Source: Psychromonas arctica DSM 14288
GTDB taxonomy: Bacteria; Pseudomonadota; Gammaproteobacteria; Enterobacterales; Psychromonadaceae
Direction of reading: 5' to 3'
Assembly (NCBI RefSeq): GCF_000482725.1
Contig: NZ_AXWP01000030.1
Coordinates: 1 to 64,000, forward strand
DNA: 64,000 nt
Under the pieces are notes generated by a model. That model did not search any database, was not told the DNA's origin, and saw nothing but the letters and a program-made list of their open reading frames with translations. Shown here piece after piece: positions 28,786 through 39,388 of the stretch; the first letter of the stretch is position 1, and every line of letters begins with the position of its first letter. A program made the position numbers and the translations under genes.

Positions 28786-29970
28786 CTACCAGTCGGGTTT
28801 AAATCGAAATAACTCTTGTTTAGACAAGAGTTTAAAAGTTGCTTTATCAATGTGAGCGGTCTTAAAATAACTCGCTAACCATTCATCTTTGAATAAACGA
28901 GCTGCGCGTAATTGCTCATATTTTGCAAAATAAACGGCTTTGGATAGAATTTGTCCCAACACAGAACGAGAGTCAAAATCGATATTTTTTACTTCTTCAG
29001 ATAATGCAGTAACTAAATGAGGAAAGTCCTTGGAGAATACTGGAGTCGCAAGCGTAACGCTCATCATTAGATCTGATTTAGTGATCAATAACGCCTGCAA
29101 TGAAGCAAGATCAGACTTAAGGTCATGAAAAAAGTCATGGCGCATGCTTTCACCTTGTTCACGAGCTTCTAAAATCAAGCGCGAGCGGACATTTTCAAAT
29201 GAGGCTAGGTATTGATGAAAAGCGGCAGTATAAGCAAAATTGAGCATCGCAGATAACATCTGCCCTTCATAGGGATGACGGTATCCCGCCTCTAACATTA
29301 ACGAAGTACAAGCTTGACCTAAGGTCAATTGATAGCGCCACAGCTTTTTAGTAAACAAACGATTATGCTGATTATAAATATTAATACGATGTTTAAACAT
29401 CAATGCTGGAATTAAATAACGCAATCCATTAGTACCGATCATACCAACAGCGGTTTGCACATCATGAACAATACGTTTTTGTCTGCCTAATAAAGCCATA
29501 AAATCTTCACTCGAAACAAGACCAATCACATGATTACGCGCATATGGATTTAAGTCTAATAACTCAGCTAAGACTGAATAACGTGTCTCTTTAGCAATCA
29601 GCGCCGTTAGTAAATCAACACATTGTTGATGCATTTGTAGGTGTTCACACAATACACGTTGAGTATCCTTTAGCTTTTCATCAATAGTGGTTAATAGTAA
29701 TTGCTGAAAATCACGGACTAATAACGCCTCACGCCTTTGTTGTAATTTTTTTTCCTCTAAAACACGCATTTTACGTTCTTTTTCAACGCTTAATAGAGTA
29801 CGCTGATGCCAACCACTTTGCTGATTAGGATCGCTATTTTGTGGATCTATTTCTTGTTCATTTAGACCATCATTATAGTCTTCTTCTTTATAGACTTTAC
29901 TTTTGCCGACTAAGAAGCGAAGAAATAACTGATCGGTATCTGTTGCTGCAGAGAGTACTTTATTTACCAT
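28786..29970 (-). CDS. HDOD-domain signalling protein
   Basis: A 394-residue protein. The first 120 residues are polar and partly coiled coil (EKERKMRVLEEKKLQQRREALL). From about residue 120 an HDOD-type helical domain appears, with LAELLDLNPYARNHVIGLVSSED, VQTAVGMIGTNGLRYLIPALMF and GQACTSLMLEAGYRHPYEGQMLSAML. HDOD domains are HD relatives without the catalytic His-Asp and act as signalling scaffolds. I start at ATG 29970 rather than the TTG just before. No enzyme motif or membrane segment is visible. Confidence 0.75.
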   Translation of the reverse strand: MVNKVLSAATDTDQLFLRFLVGKSKVYKEEDYNDGLNEQEIDPQNSDPNQQSGWHQRTLLSVEKERKMRVLEEKKLQQRREALLVRDFQQLLLTTIDEKLKDTQRVLCEHLQMHQQCVDLLTALIAKETRYSVLAELLDLNPYARNHVIGLVSSEDFMALLGRQKRIVHDVQTAVGMIGTNGLRYLIPALMFKHRINIYNQHNRLFTKKLWRYQLTLGQACTSLMLEAGYRHPYEGQMLSAMLNFAYTAAFHQYLASFENVRSRLILEAREQGESMRHDFFHDLKSDLASLQALLITKSDLMMSVTLATPVFSKDFPHLVTALSEEVKNIDFDSRSVLGQILSKAVYFAKYEQLRAARLFKDEWLASYFKTAHIDKATFKLLSKQELFRFKPDW

Positions 29971-30035
29971 CAAACGATTGAAATCCAGTAGTAGCTATTA
30001 CCAAGTGATAACAAATGTTACCACTTGAAAGAATA

Positions 30036-30731
30036 TTAAATGAATGCAAATGCATCGCCATAGATATGGTCGATTAGCGCCCCTTTTTTAATAAAATCTT
30101 CACGGGCTACTTTAGCCATTTCGAAACGACCAACAATATAAATATCAAACTCAGATAAATCATTAAACTCATCTAATACGGCTTGATGAACGTAACCATG
30201 TTTACCTTGCCAATGTATTTCAGGTAGCTCAACAACGGGATGAAAATGAATATTTTGATGTTCGACAGACCAGCTTTTGGCTTGTTCTTCAAAATAGAAA
30301 TGCGAATACTCTTTAACACCCCAATATAAATAAACAGGATTCTGTAGATCTGACTCTACAATTTGTTCAAGCAATGATTTCACATAAGAAAAGCCAGTTC
30401 CCCCTGCCATTAAAATAATTGGACGAGGTGATGATTCACGCAGATAAGCATCACCATTAGCAATTTCAACTTCAATTGACTCACCCGATTGCATTTTCTC
30501 AACAACTTGCATTGCATATTTATTATCTTCGGTGGCACCAATATGTAACTCAATTAAATCACTTGAAGGTGTATTTGCAATTGAGAAATGGCGTTTATCG
30601 CCTTCTCCCATTACCACAGAAACATATTGACCCGCTTTAAAAGGTGCACTGCTGGTTGGCGCTAAAAACACACGATATAAAAACGCATTTAACTTCTCAA
30701 TTGAAGCAACATTACAAGTAATTTGTGGCAT
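30036..30731 (-). CDS. fre: NAD(P)H-flavin reductase
   Basis: A 231-residue reductase of the ferredoxin-NADP reductase fold that reduces free flavins with NAD(P)H. RHFSIANTPSS is the flavin-contact RxxS motif, MAGGTGFSYVKSLLE the nucleotide loop and YIVGRFEMAKVAREDF the C-terminal signature, where FNR relatives have CGP/GxP. It sits 117 bases after ubiD on the same strand, the arrangement of Vibrio and E. coli ubiD-fre. No bound-flavin C-terminal extension exists. Confidence 0.93.
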   Translation of the reverse strand: MPQITCNVASIEKLNAFLYRVFLAPTSSAPFKAGQYVSVVMGEGDKRHFSIANTPSSDLIELHIGATEDNKYAMQVVEKMQSGESIEVEIANGDAYLRESSPRPIILMAGGTGFSYVKSLLEQIVESDLQNPVYLYWGVKEYSHFYFEEQAKSWSVEHQNIHFHPVVELPEIHWQGKHGYVHQAVLDEFNDLSEFDIYIVGRFEMAKVAREDFIKKGALIDHIYGDAFAFI

Positions 30732-30848
30732 TAATTTCTCTTTTAATTGTGTTGGCGGTAATGATTATTTGGATCATGATAGCTGACCATATCATTAACA
30801 TTTAATCAACTATCTATCCTTGTGATCATTCAAGATATAATGAGTATA

Positions 30849-32318
30849 TTATGACAAAATATCCAACTCATTCCAAAGATCATCTATTTTTTCTTTTACT
30901 GCTTCATCCATCACAATAGGCGTTCCCCATTCGCGGGTGGTTTCACCGGGCCATTTGTTAGTTGCATCCAACCCCATTTTTGAGCCTAAGCCAGATACTG
31001 GAGAAGCAAAATCTAAATAGTCGATAGGTGTGTTATCAATTAATGTGGTATCACGGCTTGGATCCATTCGTGTAGTCACTGCCCACATAACATCATTCCA
31101 ATCTCGAACATTAACATCATCATCACATACAATAATAAATTTAGTGTACATAAACTGGCGTAAGAAAGACCAAATACCTAACATCACTCGCTTGGCATGC
31201 CCTGGGTAACTTTTCTTCATCGATACTACTGCCATTCGGTACGAACAACCTTCTGGCGGTAAATAGAAATCAACGATTTCAGGAAATTGTTTTTTAATAA
31301 TAGGCACAAATACTTCATTTAATGCCACACCAAGAATCGCAGGTTCATCGGGTGGACGCCCAGTATAAGTACTGTGATAAATAGGGTCTTTTCTAGTCGT
31401 AACATGGGTTACTGTCATCACTTGAAAATCATCAACTTCATTATAATAACCGGTATGGTCACCATAGGGCCCTTCAGGTGCTTCTTCACCTGGCATCAAA
31501 TAACCTTCCAAAATCATTTCAGCCGTAGCGGGCACATCTAAATCATTGCTTAAACAACTGGCGACTTTAGTACGTGAACCACGTAACAAGCCAGCAAAAG
31601 CATATTCAGACAAGGTATCAGGAACAGGGGTCACTGCACCTAAAATAGTAGCAGGATCAGCGCCTAAAGCGACACTTACAGGGAAAGGTTTACCAGGATT
31701 TGCTTCTTGCCACTCACGAAAGTCAATCGCACCACCACGATGTGATAACCAACGCATGATAATTTTATTTTTAGAGATCAACTGCTGACGATAAATACCT
31801 AGGTTTTGGCGTTTTTTATACGGTCCTCTAGTAATTGTTAACCCCCAAGTAATTAACGGAGCAACATCACCAGGCCAACATTTCATAATAGGTAATTTAG
31901 TTAAATCGACGTCGTCACCTTCCATAACAACTTCTTGGCAAGCAGGTGAACTTACCTTTTTGGTGGGCATATTTAAAACTTGTTTGAAAATAGGCAGTTT
32001 TTCCCACATTGCCTTTAAGCCTTTAGGTGGCTCAGGTTCTTTTAAATAAGCAAGCCATTCACCGACTTCACGCAATTCACTCACTTTTTCTTTACCCATT
32101 GCTAATGCAACGCGTTCAGTAGTACCAAAGAGATTAGTTAATACGGGTGTTGTATAACCTTTAGGGTTTTCAAACAACAAGGCAGGTCCGCCAGCACGTA
32201 GCGTACGGTCGGATATTTCAGTCATTTCTAAATTCGGGTCTATTTCTTGGCTAATACGCTTTAATAGCCCTTTTTCTTCTAGTTGATTTAAAAAATCACG
32301 CAAATCATCAAACTTCAT
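30849..32318 (-). CDS. ubiD: 3-octaprenyl-4-hydroxybenzoate decarboxylase UbiD
   Basis: A 489-residue prenylated-FMN-dependent decarboxylase of ubiquinone synthesis. Blocks: [64 protein letters not shown] with the catalytic acidic pair region, and ARISxR-type basic residues. ATG at 32318 is chosen because AGG lies five bases upstream and the N terminus then matches E. coli; the longer frame adds 16 unlikely residues. The flavin prenyltransferase ubiX is not in the window. Confidence 0.95.
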   Translation of the reverse strand: MKFDDLRDFLNQLEEKGLLKRISQEIDPNLEMTEISDRTLRAGGPALLFENPKGYTTPVLTNLFGTTERVALAMGKEKVSELREVGEWLAYLKEPEPPKGLKAMWEKLPIFKQVLNMPTKKVSSPACQEVVMEGDDVDLTKLPIMKCWPGDVAPLITWGLTITRGPYKKRQNLGIYRQQLISKNKIIMRWLSHRGGAIDFREWQEANPGKPFPVSVALGADPATILGAVTPVPDTLSEYAFAGLLRGSRTKVASCLSNDLDVPATAEMILEGYLMPGEEAPEGPYGDHTGYYNEVDDFQVMTVTHVTTRKDPIYHSTYTGRPPDEPAILGVALNEVFVPIIKKQFPEIVDFYLPPEGCSYRMAVVSMKKSYPGHAKRVMLGIWSFLRQFMYTKFIIVCDDDVNVRDWNDVMWAVTTRMDPSRDTTLIDNTPIDYLDFASPVSGLGSKMGLDATNKWPGETTREWGTPIVMDEAVKEKIDDLWNELDILS

Positions 32319-32511
32319 ATTCACCTGCTTATTATATTGAACGGTTAATCTTGTTATGTGGGTCATTATCTAAGATTAATACGGAAGATAGTCAATAACT
32401 GATCAAGTTTACTGATAAAAATGAGTAATGTCTTAATTGAATGAAAGCATAATCATAATTCCACTCAGTAACTTATCAAGTTTGGGGTGATCAGTGTCCA
32501 AGATAAAATTT

Positions 32512-32542
32512 AAAGTAAAAAAAACGCTACCTAAGTAGCGTT
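32512..32542 (-). terminator. terminator of rho
   Basis: AACGCTAC/GTAGCGTT stem with a CTAA loop at 32523-32542; on the minus strand a run of eight T follows. It is 24 bases past the rho stop. Confidence 0.88.
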
Positions 32543-32565
32543 ATTATTCAATAAAACAAAATCAA

Positions 32566-33834
32566 TTATTTTGCTTTTTGATTTTTCATTGCATCAAAGA
32601 AGCTATCATTGGTTTTACTCAATCCTAACTTATCGATCATGAATTCAGTTGCGCCAATTTCACCCATAGGATGAACAATCTTACGCAGGATCCACATACG
32701 CTGTAACTCGTCAGACTTAGTCAATAACTCTTCACGACGAGTGCCAGAGCGAGTGATATCAATCGCAGGATAAACACGTTTTTCAGCTAATTTACGGTTT
32801 AGATGAATCTCTGAGTTACCTGTACCTTTAAATTCTTCATAGATAACTTCATCCATTTTAGAACCCGTATCAATAAGTGCAGTAGCAAGGATAGTTAAAC
32901 TACCGCCTTCTTCTACATTACGAGCGGCACCAAAGAAACGCTTAGGGCGATGTAATGCATTGGCATCAACACCACCTGTTAGTACTTTACCAGAACTCGG
33001 AATAACGGTGTTATAAGCACGTGCGAGACGTGTAATTGAATCCAGCAGAATAACCACGTCTTTTTTATGTTCAACAAGACGTTTCGCTTTTTCGATAACC
33101 ATTTCCGCAACTTGAACGTGTCGGCTAGCAGGCTCATCAAATGTTGATGCTACTACTTCACCACGTACTAAGCGACGCATTTCAGTTACTTCTTCAGGAC
33201 GCTCATCGATTAATAAAACAATCAATTCAGCTTCAGGATAATTAATTGAAATACTTTGCGCGATATTTTGTAGCAACATTGTTTTACCGGCTTTTGGCGG
33301 TGCAACAATCAAACCACGTTGACCTTTACCAATCGGTGAAACTAAATCTAGAATACGTGCTGTAATATCTTCAGTACTACCACTACCATTCTCTAAACGG
33401 AAACGCTCATCAGGATGGATAGGAGTTAAGTTTTCAAATAAGATTTTATTGCGGGAGCTTTCTGGTTTGTCGAAATTAACTTGCATAATTTTCAGCAATG
33501 CAAAATAACGTTCGCCTTCTTTAGGCGGTCTTATTTTACCTTCAACACTGTCACCAGTTCGCAAGTTGAAACGACGAATTTGGCTAGGGGAAATATAGAT
33601 ATCATCTGGGCCAGCTAGATAAGAACTATCCGAGCTACGTAAAAAGCCAAAACCATCTTGTAAGATTTCTAAAACACCAGCACCGAAAATATCAGCACCA
33701 CTTTTAGCATGGGCTTTTAATATTGCGAAGATAATATCTTGTTTTCTAAGACGGGCTAAATTTTCAAGCCCCATCGAACTTCCGAGCTCAACAAGCTGGG
33801 AAACGGGAGTATTTTTTAATTCGGTTAGATTCAT
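32566..33834 (-). CDS. rho: transcription termination factor Rho
   Basis: A 422-residue hexameric RNA helicase. The N-terminal RNA-binding part holds [20 protein letters not shown] and GFGFLRS; the ATPase has Walker [13 protein letters not shown], Walker [14 protein letters not shown], the Q-loop/R-loop [10 protein letters not shown] and [12 protein letters not shown]. Length is three residues from E. coli Rho (419). It follows trxA with a leader containing two hairpins. The sequence is highly conserved throughout, with nothing missing. Confidence 0.98.
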   Translation of the reverse strand: MNLTELKNTPVSQLVELGSSMGLENLARLRKQDIIFAILKAHAKSGADIFGAGVLEILQDGFGFLRSSDSSYLAGPDDIYISPSQIRRFNLRTGDSVEGKIRPPKEGERYFALLKIMQVNFDKPESSRNKILFENLTPIHPDERFRLENGSGSTEDITARILDLVSPIGKGQRGLIVAPPKAGKTMLLQNIAQSISINYPEAELIVLLIDERPEEVTEMRRLVRGEVVASTFDEPASRHVQVAEMVIEKAKRLVEHKKDVVILLDSITRLARAYNTVIPSSGKVLTGGVDANALHRPKRFFGAARNVEEGGSLTILATALIDTGSKMDEVIYEEFKGTGNSEIHLNRKLAEKRVYPAIDITRSGTRREELLTKSDELQRMWILRKIVHPMGEIGATEFMIDKLGLSKTNDSFFDAMKNQKAK

Positions 33835-33903
33835 AATTCTTTTGATGTTTTAATATGGATTAATTGGGTAGATAACGTGTATTTGGATAGCGTAAAAATG
33901 AAT

Positions 33904-33989
33904 TGCTCATAATTTGAGCGTAAAGGTAGCATTAATAATTGGAACTGTCCAGAATGAAGATTAAGCTAGATTAACTTAACCTCATTCTG
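33904..33989 (-). promoter_or_regulatory. hairpins in the trxA-rho leader
   Basis: CAGAATGA/TCATTCTG (33950-33957 with 33982-33989) encloses an inner TTAAG/CTTAA stem, and GCTCA/TGAGC forms another stem at 33904-33918. Rho is autoregulated by attenuation in its leader in E. coli; these structures could act in that or form a weak trxA terminator. The choice is inference. Confidence 0.4.
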
Positions 33990-33999
33990 AGAAGAATAT

Positions 34000-34326
34000 T
34001 TAAACGTTAGCGTCTAAAAACTCTGTAAGTTGTGATTTAGAAAGTGCGCCAACTTTAGTTGCTGCAACTTTTCCATCTTTAAATAATAATAAAGTTGGGA
34101 TACCACGAATACCAAATTTTGGTGGAGTTTCGCTGTTTTGGTCAATGTTTAATTTACCAACAGTTACTTTACCTGCATATTCAACAGCGACTTCACTTAA
34201 AATTGGTGCAATCATTTTACAAGGACCACACCACTCAGCCCAAAAGTCCACTAAAACAGGACCAGCTGCATTTACAACGTCAGTGTCAAAACTTGCATCA
34301 CTTAAAGTTACGATATTTTCGCTCAT
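34000..34326 (-). CDS. trxA: thioredoxin
   Basis: A 108-residue disulfide reductase with the catalytic WCGPCKM motif at about residues 31-37 and the cis-proline [15 protein letters not shown] lies upstream of ATG. It is transcribed toward rho and back-to-back with rhlB, an order shared with other gammaproteobacteria. Cytoplasmic, reduced by thioredoxin reductase encoded elsewhere. Confidence 0.97.
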   Translation of the reverse strand: MSENIVTLSDASFDTDVVNAAGPVLVDFWAEWCGPCKMIAPILSEVAVEYAGKVTVGKLNIDQNSETPPKFGIRGIPTLLLFKDGKVAATKVGALSKSQLTEFLDANV

Positions 34327-34450
34327 TTTTATCTCCAGAAAAGATTTACTAGTAGAAAGTTATTATAACATGCTCACTGGTAAAATATATTTTTTGATAT
34401 TTGAATCGATCTCAATATTTATTGCAAGTATAAACTGCTATGCTCTGCAA

Positions 34451-35707
34451 ATGAATAAAACACACCTAACTCAAACAAAATTTTCAGACTTGCCTCTAGA
34501 GCCAAGTCTACTTTCAGGTTTAACTGCTATAGGTTTTGAATACTGTACGCCGATTCAAGCTTTGTCACTGCCAATTACCTTACAAGGTAAAGATATCGCA
34601 GGCCAAGCTCAAACGGGTACAGGCAAGACTTTGGCATTTTTACCTGCCGTTTTCCATCACCTATTAACTAACGATGCACCTGAAAATCGCCGCAAGAACC
34701 AACCTAGAGCTATTATTTTAGCACCTACACGTGAACTTGCGATTCAAATCCATAAAGATGCAATCACACTTTCGAAATCAACATCTTTACGCCTTGGTTT
34801 AGCATATGGGGGCGAGAAAGTTGAAATTCAACAAAATAAACTAGAAAAAGGCGTTGATATCTTAATTGGGACTACGGGGCGTATCATCGACTTCGTAAAA
34901 CAAGGTGTTATTAACTTAGATTCGATACAAAGTGTCGTCTTAGATGAAGCAGATCGCATGTTCGATTTAGGCTTTATTAAAGACATTCGTTATTTATTCC
35001 GTCGTATGCCTGCAGCAGAGCAACGTTTAAACCTATTATTTTCTGCTACCTTGTCACACAAAGTACAAGAGCTTGCATTTGAACATATGAACAGCCCAGA
35101 GCATGTTCAAATTGAACCTGAAGTAATGACTTCAGCTAATATCACTGAAGAACTGTTTTACCCATCAAACGAAGATAAGATGTTGTTGTTACTTAGTTTA
35201 ATGGAAGATGAATGGCCAGAAAAAGCGATTGTTTTTGCTAATACTAAACATGCTTGTGAAAAAGTATGGGGGTATTTAGCGGGTGACGGTCATCGTGCAG
35301 GCCTATTAACGGGCGATGTACCGCAGAAAAAACGTGAGCATATTCTCGAACAATTCACTCAAGGTGATGTGGATATTCTGATCGCAACGGATGTTGCAGC
35401 ACGTGGTTTACACATTCCAAAAGTATCACACGTATTTAACTTTGACTTGCCCGATGACTGTGAAGATTATGTTCACCGAATAGGTCGAACCGGCCGTGCA
35501 GGTGAAAAAGGATTAGCGATAAGTTTAGCCTGTGAAAAATATGTCTTTAATTTACCTGCCATTGAAGAGTATATTAAGCATAATATTCCCGTTAGCGAAT
35601 ACGATAAAGACTCATTATTAGATTCTTTACCAGTGATGAAAGTAACTAAATATAAAGTTCATCCAAATAATCGCAAAGACAACTATCATAGGTCACATAA
35701 AAGATAA
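34451..35707 (+). CDS. rhlB: ATP-dependent RNA helicase RhlB
   Basis: A 418-residue DEAD-box helicase, the partner of RNase E in the degradosome. Motifs in order: Q motif F-x(6)[10 protein letters not shown], [30 protein letters not shown] in [28 protein letters not shown] and [10 protein letters not shown]. The frame stays open upstream to 34145, but [14 protein letters not shown] at 34451 matches the E. coli N terminus, so that start is used; no strong ribosome site is visible. The C-terminal basic tail is shorter than in E. coli. One base separates it from the next gene. Confidence 0.95.
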   Translation: MNKTHLTQTKFSDLPLEPSLLSGLTAIGFEYCTPIQALSLPITLQGKDIAGQAQTGTGKTLAFLPAVFHHLLTNDAPENRRKNQPRAIILAPTRELAIQIHKDAITLSKSTSLRLGLAYGGEKVEIQQNKLEKGVDILIGTTGRIIDFVKQGVINLDSIQSVVLDEADRMFDLGFIKDIRYLFRRMPAAEQRLNLLFSATLSHKVQELAFEHMNSPEHVQIEPEVMTSANITEELFYPSNEDKMLLLLSLMEDEWPEKAIVFANTKHACEKVWGYLAGDGHRAGLLTGDVPQKKREHILEQFTQGDVDILIATDVAARGLHIPKVSHVFNFDLPDDCEDYVHRIGRTGRAGEKGLAISLACEKYVFNLPAIEEYIKHNIPVSEYDKDSLLDSLPVMKVTKYKVHPNNRKDNYHRSHKR

Positions 35708-35708
35708 T

Positions 35709-36623
35709 ATGGCAACAGCGCGTTATACCATTATTGATTTAGGCTCGAACAGTTTCCACATGCTTACAGTCACCAAACAAGCTAATGGTTTTAACGTCGT
35801 CTCAAAGCATAAGCAAAAGGTGCGCTTAGCCGCCGGATTAAATGGGCAAAAACAACTTGATTTAGGCACTATGGAAAAAGGTTGGGCTTGCCTACAAGAC
35901 TTCAGACTGCTGTTGGATGAAATTCAACCTGTCTGCATTCTCATTACTGCCACGGCAGCCCTGCGTATCGCCACTAATAATCAACTTTTTTTAAGTACTG
36001 CACAAGAAATCCTTAACCACCCTATTAATCTTATTTCAGGGATTCAAGAAGCTGAAACGATTTTTAAAGGCGTTTCTTTTACTGAAAAAACAGACAAAGA
36101 GCTGTTAGTAATCGATATCGGTGGAGCAAGTACAGAGCTTGTACTAGGAAAAGCCAATCATATTCATGTCGCAAATAGTTTAGATATTGGCTGTGTTACC
36201 TGGTTAAATCATTATTTTGCAGATGGTTTATTAAATGAATATAATTTTAATAATGCAATAAATGCAGCAAAGCAGGTTATTTCAACGGTTAAAACACAAT
36301 ACGCACAACACCAATGGCAATTAACGTTAGGCGCCTCAGGCACTGTTCAAGCAGTTAATGAAGTCAATCAAGCACAGCATTTAAGCCAAGCGTTGTCATT
36401 ACAACTACTGCACAACATTAAGCAACAATGTATACAGTGCCAAACCATACAGGGGCTGAATATTGTTGGCTTAGAAGAGTCCAGAATGCCTGTTTTTGCA
36501 AGTGGGTTAGCTATTTTAATCGCGCTATTTGAATCCTTAAATATTCAGTCGATGCAACTTTCCAATGGCGCACTTCGTGAAGGTTTAATCAGTATGATGT
36601 TTAATGGTCAAACGCATTTTTAA
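35709..36623 (+). CDS. short Ppx/GppA-family phosphatase
   Basis: A 304-residue exopolyphosphatase/pppGpp phosphatase homologue. The ASKHA actin-like fold shows IIDLGSNSFHML, a catalytic SGIQEAETIFKG block, VIDIGGASTELVLG and GASGTVQAV. E. coli GppA has 494 residues; here the C-terminal HD-like half is absent, so only the catalytic core remains, as in the known short family members. It follows rhlB by one base and is probably cotranscribed, the rhlB-gppA order of enterics. The substrate may be pppGpp or polyphosphate. Confidence 0.85.
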   Translation: MATARYTIIDLGSNSFHMLTVTKQANGFNVVSKHKQKVRLAAGLNGQKQLDLGTMEKGWACLQDFRLLLDEIQPVCILITATAALRIATNNQLFLSTAQEILNHPINLISGIQEAETIFKGVSFTEKTDKELLVIDIGGASTELVLGKANHIHVANSLDIGCVTWLNHYFADGLLNEYNFNNAINAAKQVISTVKTQYAQHQWQLTLGASGTVQAVNEVNQAQHLSQALSLQLLHNIKQQCIQCQTIQGLNIVGLEESRMPVFASGLAILIALFESLNIQSMQLSNGALREGLISMMFNGQTHF

Positions 36624-37067
36624 TGCCAGTGTGAACACACTTTCACTCTTTCTTGTACTAAAAATAACTTGATTCTATTGAAATGCTTAATTGTTAACTA
36701 TTAATATTCCTCATTCTTGATTCGACACCAAGCTGTATTAGGTGTGGTATTAAAGATCTGTATTAAAAATCAATCTTCAAGGCAAAAGTCATCACCGTTT
36801 ATTAAAATATTGATTAATGATTTGATACGACTATTAGAGCCAACTCACGGTTCAAACAACCTTTTCTGTCATCATGTTTTACATTACAGCCAGCATGCTA
36901 GATTGTTTATTGATAGGTGCATAAAGTGCATCGCTGAAACATAGTTGAATATAATTGGAACATAGCCCATTATCGCTCTGCTTATTCTGAGTAGAAATAC
37001 ATTAATCAAAGGGTCATCAATCTTACGCGATGAATAAAATTTTTAGATTAATTAATGAGGATTTATA
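36624..37067. other. intergenic region after the Ppx/GppA gene
   Basis: A small hairpin AGTGTG-AA-CACACT (36628-36641) followed by TTTCACTCTTTCTT may terminate the rhlB operon. The rest is AT-rich and shows no supported gene; a 75-codon frame here starts with TTG and has no ribosome site. AGGATTT lies just upstream of the next ATG. Confidence 0.4.
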
Positions 37068-37733
37068 ATGAAATATCTACACAGATTCGCCCTACTTTCA
37101 TTAATACTTTTTATTTCGGCTTGTTCAACGCTTAAGATAGACACTAAAACAACTGCTTTTTATCAACAGAATTACCATAGCTCAGGTAAAATATTTGTGG
37201 TGTCTGCGGATATTGATAAAAGCAACTCACTAGAGTTTGCTAATTATAAAAAGAAAATTGAAATCCAACTCGCAATGGCTGGTTATTCAATTGTAAATAG
37301 CGCAAACGCGGCCCAGTACATTGCTATTGTGGCCTATGGTATAGATAATGGTAAAACTTCCGTTGTACTCACTCCCATTTTTGGCCCCTATGCCTTTTAT
37401 ACAGATGAAGATGATAAGCGAAGCGCCTTTCCTGGTCGGCGCTATGTCATGCCGCAATACGCTGCAACCAGTAACCCTACCAGCTTAATTACGCTGTACA
37501 CTATTTCTTTTGCATTAGATATTGTTGAAGCTGAATCCTTAAAACTTAATTCCGCATCAACCGACAATAAAAACCAAGCTAAGAAAGTCTATGAATCAAG
37601 AGTGAAGAGCATCGGAGAGTGCGATGTTATTGCAGGTGTATTCGATCAATTATTAGCAGCTATGTTTAAAGATTTCCCTGGAGAAAATGGTAAAATAAAA
37701 ACTCAAACTATTCGTTATGAAGGTGAATGTTAA
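37068..37733 (+). CDS. DUF4136-type lipoprotein
   Basis: A 221-residue lipoprotein. The signal peptide ends at the lipobox LFISAC-S. The C-terminal part carries the DUF4136 pattern: KVYESRVKSIGECDVIAGVFDQLLAAMFKDFPGENGK, preceded by an LDIVEAESLK strand. Family members are small periplasm- or outer-membrane-anchored proteins of unknown function. The gene stands alone with its own AGGA ribosome site. Its stop codon is separated from a hexanucleotide microsatellite by a single base, which is unusual. Confidence 0.78.
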   Translation: MKYLHRFALLSLILFISACSTLKIDTKTTAFYQQNYHSSGKIFVVSADIDKSNSLEFANYKKKIEIQLAMAGYSIVNSANAAQYIAIVAYGIDNGKTSVVLTPIFGPYAFYTDEDDKRSAFPGRRYVMPQYAATSNPTSLITLYTISFALDIVEAESLKLNSASTDNKNQAKKVYESRVKSIGECDVIAGVFDQLLAAMFKDFPGENGKIKTQTIRYEGEC

Positions 37734-37734
37734 T

Positions 37735-37800
37735 TTTTACTTTTACTTTTACTTTTACTTTTACTTTTACTTTTACTTTTACTTTTACTTTTACTTTTAC
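37735..37800. repeat. hexanucleotide microsatellite (TTTTAC)11
   Basis: Eleven perfect head-to-tail copies of TTTTAC with no substitution. The array starts one base after the stop codon of the DUF4136 lipoprotein gene. Because units are six bases, copy-number change would not shift a frame, but it would alter the 3' untranslated region. Confidence 0.98.
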
Positions 37801-38454
37801 TTAAATAACTACAAAGATAATAAAAAGTGAAAATTAACACTATATCGATACTTTAATTTTAAGTCTTAGATTACAGCGCCGTGCAATTTTGTTCATTATT
37901 AACTAGCCCTAGCAAACCAGGATAATTTAAAAAATCTAGAACTGCCTAGAGCCACATAGAAGGATCTAAAATGATAGTTTTTGGGCAAAATAAATAATAA
38001 TATATGAATCTTAATGGACCTTGGCATTTAAACAACGACACCAATCAACACACCTCCTAAGATATTAAAATCTTCCCAGACCATTTGTCGTAATGACTTA
38101 AAGAGCTCAAATTCTCTTTCAAACGCTCATATTCGAACATTTTTTCAACCAAGTAATACATCAAAGATATAACTAATCATTCACAACATCACCAACAAGC
38201 ATAAAAAGTAGATAAGCTTCTAATAAAAAAGATAAAATAGATAAAAAAACCATCTAACCTCACGTAAAAAATAATTTAAACTTTACATTCAAGTAACAAA
38301 TAAAACATTCCAAAAGCACATAAAAAGTTCGATTTAGAATAAAACATGACCGAACGCGCAAAAAATGATTGAGAATGTAGCTAATTTGTTAATCATAAGT
38401 ATCTTTGCTTTATCTAAACACATCCATACATTGAAACAAAGATAAGGAAGCAAA
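37801..38454. other. long intergenic region upstream of glpF
   Basis: No gene seen in about 650 AT-rich bases. TTCGATTTAGAA at 38328-38339 resembles a GlpR operator core (TTCG-N4-CGAA, 10 of 12 positions). A lone TTCGAACA half-site lies near 38133. AAGGA upstream of ATG at 38455 is the glpF ribosome site. Confidence 0.45.
38328..38339. promoter_or_regulatory. candidate GlpR operator before glpF
   Basis: TTCGATTTAGAA agrees with the E. coli-type core TTCGWTAWCGAA at 10 of 12 positions. It lies about 115 bases upstream of glpF, within a plausible promoter region. The match is modest and the DNA is AT-rich. Confidence 0.4.
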
Positions 38455-39273
38455 ATGAGTAAACAACATTCACTACTAGGCCAATGCATTGCAGAGTTTA
38501 TAGGTACAGCGCTATTAATATTTTTTGGTGTAGGTTGCGTTGCTGCACTAGTATTAGCAGGTGCTAATTTCGGCCAATGGGAAATTAGCATCATGTGGGG
38601 GATGGGTGTAGCAATAGCCATTTATTGTACTGCAGGCGTTTCTGGTGCTCATATAAATCCAGCTGTAACGATTGCTCTAGCTGCTTTTCATGGTTTTGAT
38701 AAACGTAAAGTTTTACCTTATATCGCTTCTCAAGTATTAGGCGCATTTTGCTCTGCTGCACTCATTTATGCTTTATATAGCAGCTTATTCACTGATTATG
38801 AAATTGCACATAACTTTGTTCGCAGCAGCGAAGCTGCACTTTCAACTGCAGGCATTTTTTCAACTTATCCGCATCCATCAATCTCTTTAATCGATGCTTT
38901 TGCTGTTGAATTTGTTATTACAGCCGTATTAATGTTTGCTATTTTAGCATTAGGTGATGATAACAATGGTGCATCACGTGGTGCATTAAACCCTGTATTA
39001 ATCGGCGTTTTAATTGCCGTTATTGGTGGCTCTTTGGGTCCACTAACAGGCTTTGCAATGAACCCTGCCCGAGATTTTGGTCCAAAGCTTTTTGCTTATT
39101 TAGCAGGATGGGACTTTGCTCTTACTGGCGCAAAAGAAGTTCCTTACTTTATTATTCCTATTCTAGCGCCAATCGTAGGTGCATGTTTTGGCGCTTGGGT
39201 TTACCCGAAAGTAATCGCGCAATATTTACCCGTAGTTGGACAAGGATGCACGATCCCGAACGATTGTGACTAA
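38455..39273 (+). CDS. glpF: glycerol uptake facilitator GlpF
   Basis: A 272-residue aquaglyceroporin of six helices plus two half helices. The two pore loops carry HINPAVT and MNPARDFGP; the Asp after the second NPA motif region marks the glycerol-conducting type. It moves glycerol passively across the inner membrane. AAGGAAG precedes ATG. glpK follows after 115 bases, so the two are likely cotranscribed. Confidence 0.95.
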   Translation: MSKQHSLLGQCIAEFIGTALLIFFGVGCVAALVLAGANFGQWEISIMWGMGVAIAIYCTAGVSGAHINPAVTIALAAFHGFDKRKVLPYIASQVLGAFCSAALIYALYSSLFTDYEIAHNFVRSSEAALSTAGIFSTYPHPSISLIDAFAVEFVITAVLMFAILALGDDNNGASRGALNPVLIGVLIAVIGGSLGPLTGFAMNPARDFGPKLFAYLAGWDFALTGAKEVPYFIIPILAPIVGACFGAWVYPKVIAQYLPVVGQGCTIPNDCD

Positions 39274-39388
39274 ATAAGATATAGCAGGAGACTTATCTCT
39301 CAGTATCCTGCTAATTCAACACATACACATTAAAAGTATCTATATCATTAAATAATTAATAACCAAATGAAAATAAAAGGACAACATC

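Noticed and set aside
34145-34450. N-terminal extension of RhlB
   Set aside because: It overlaps trxA on the other strand and the family N terminus matches [14 protein letters not shown] at 34451.
36717-36944. 75-codon frame after the Ppx/GppA gene
   Set aside because: TTG start, no ribosome site, no recognisable protein pattern; treated as non-coding.
37735-37800. CRISPR-like array
   Set aside because: Contiguous six-base units with no spacers; a microsatellite.
38041-38454. Short ORFs upstream of glpF such as MIVFGQNK near 37972
   Set aside because: Very short; a weak ribosome-like AAGGA is present but there is no coupling to a gene and nothing to distinguish it from chance.
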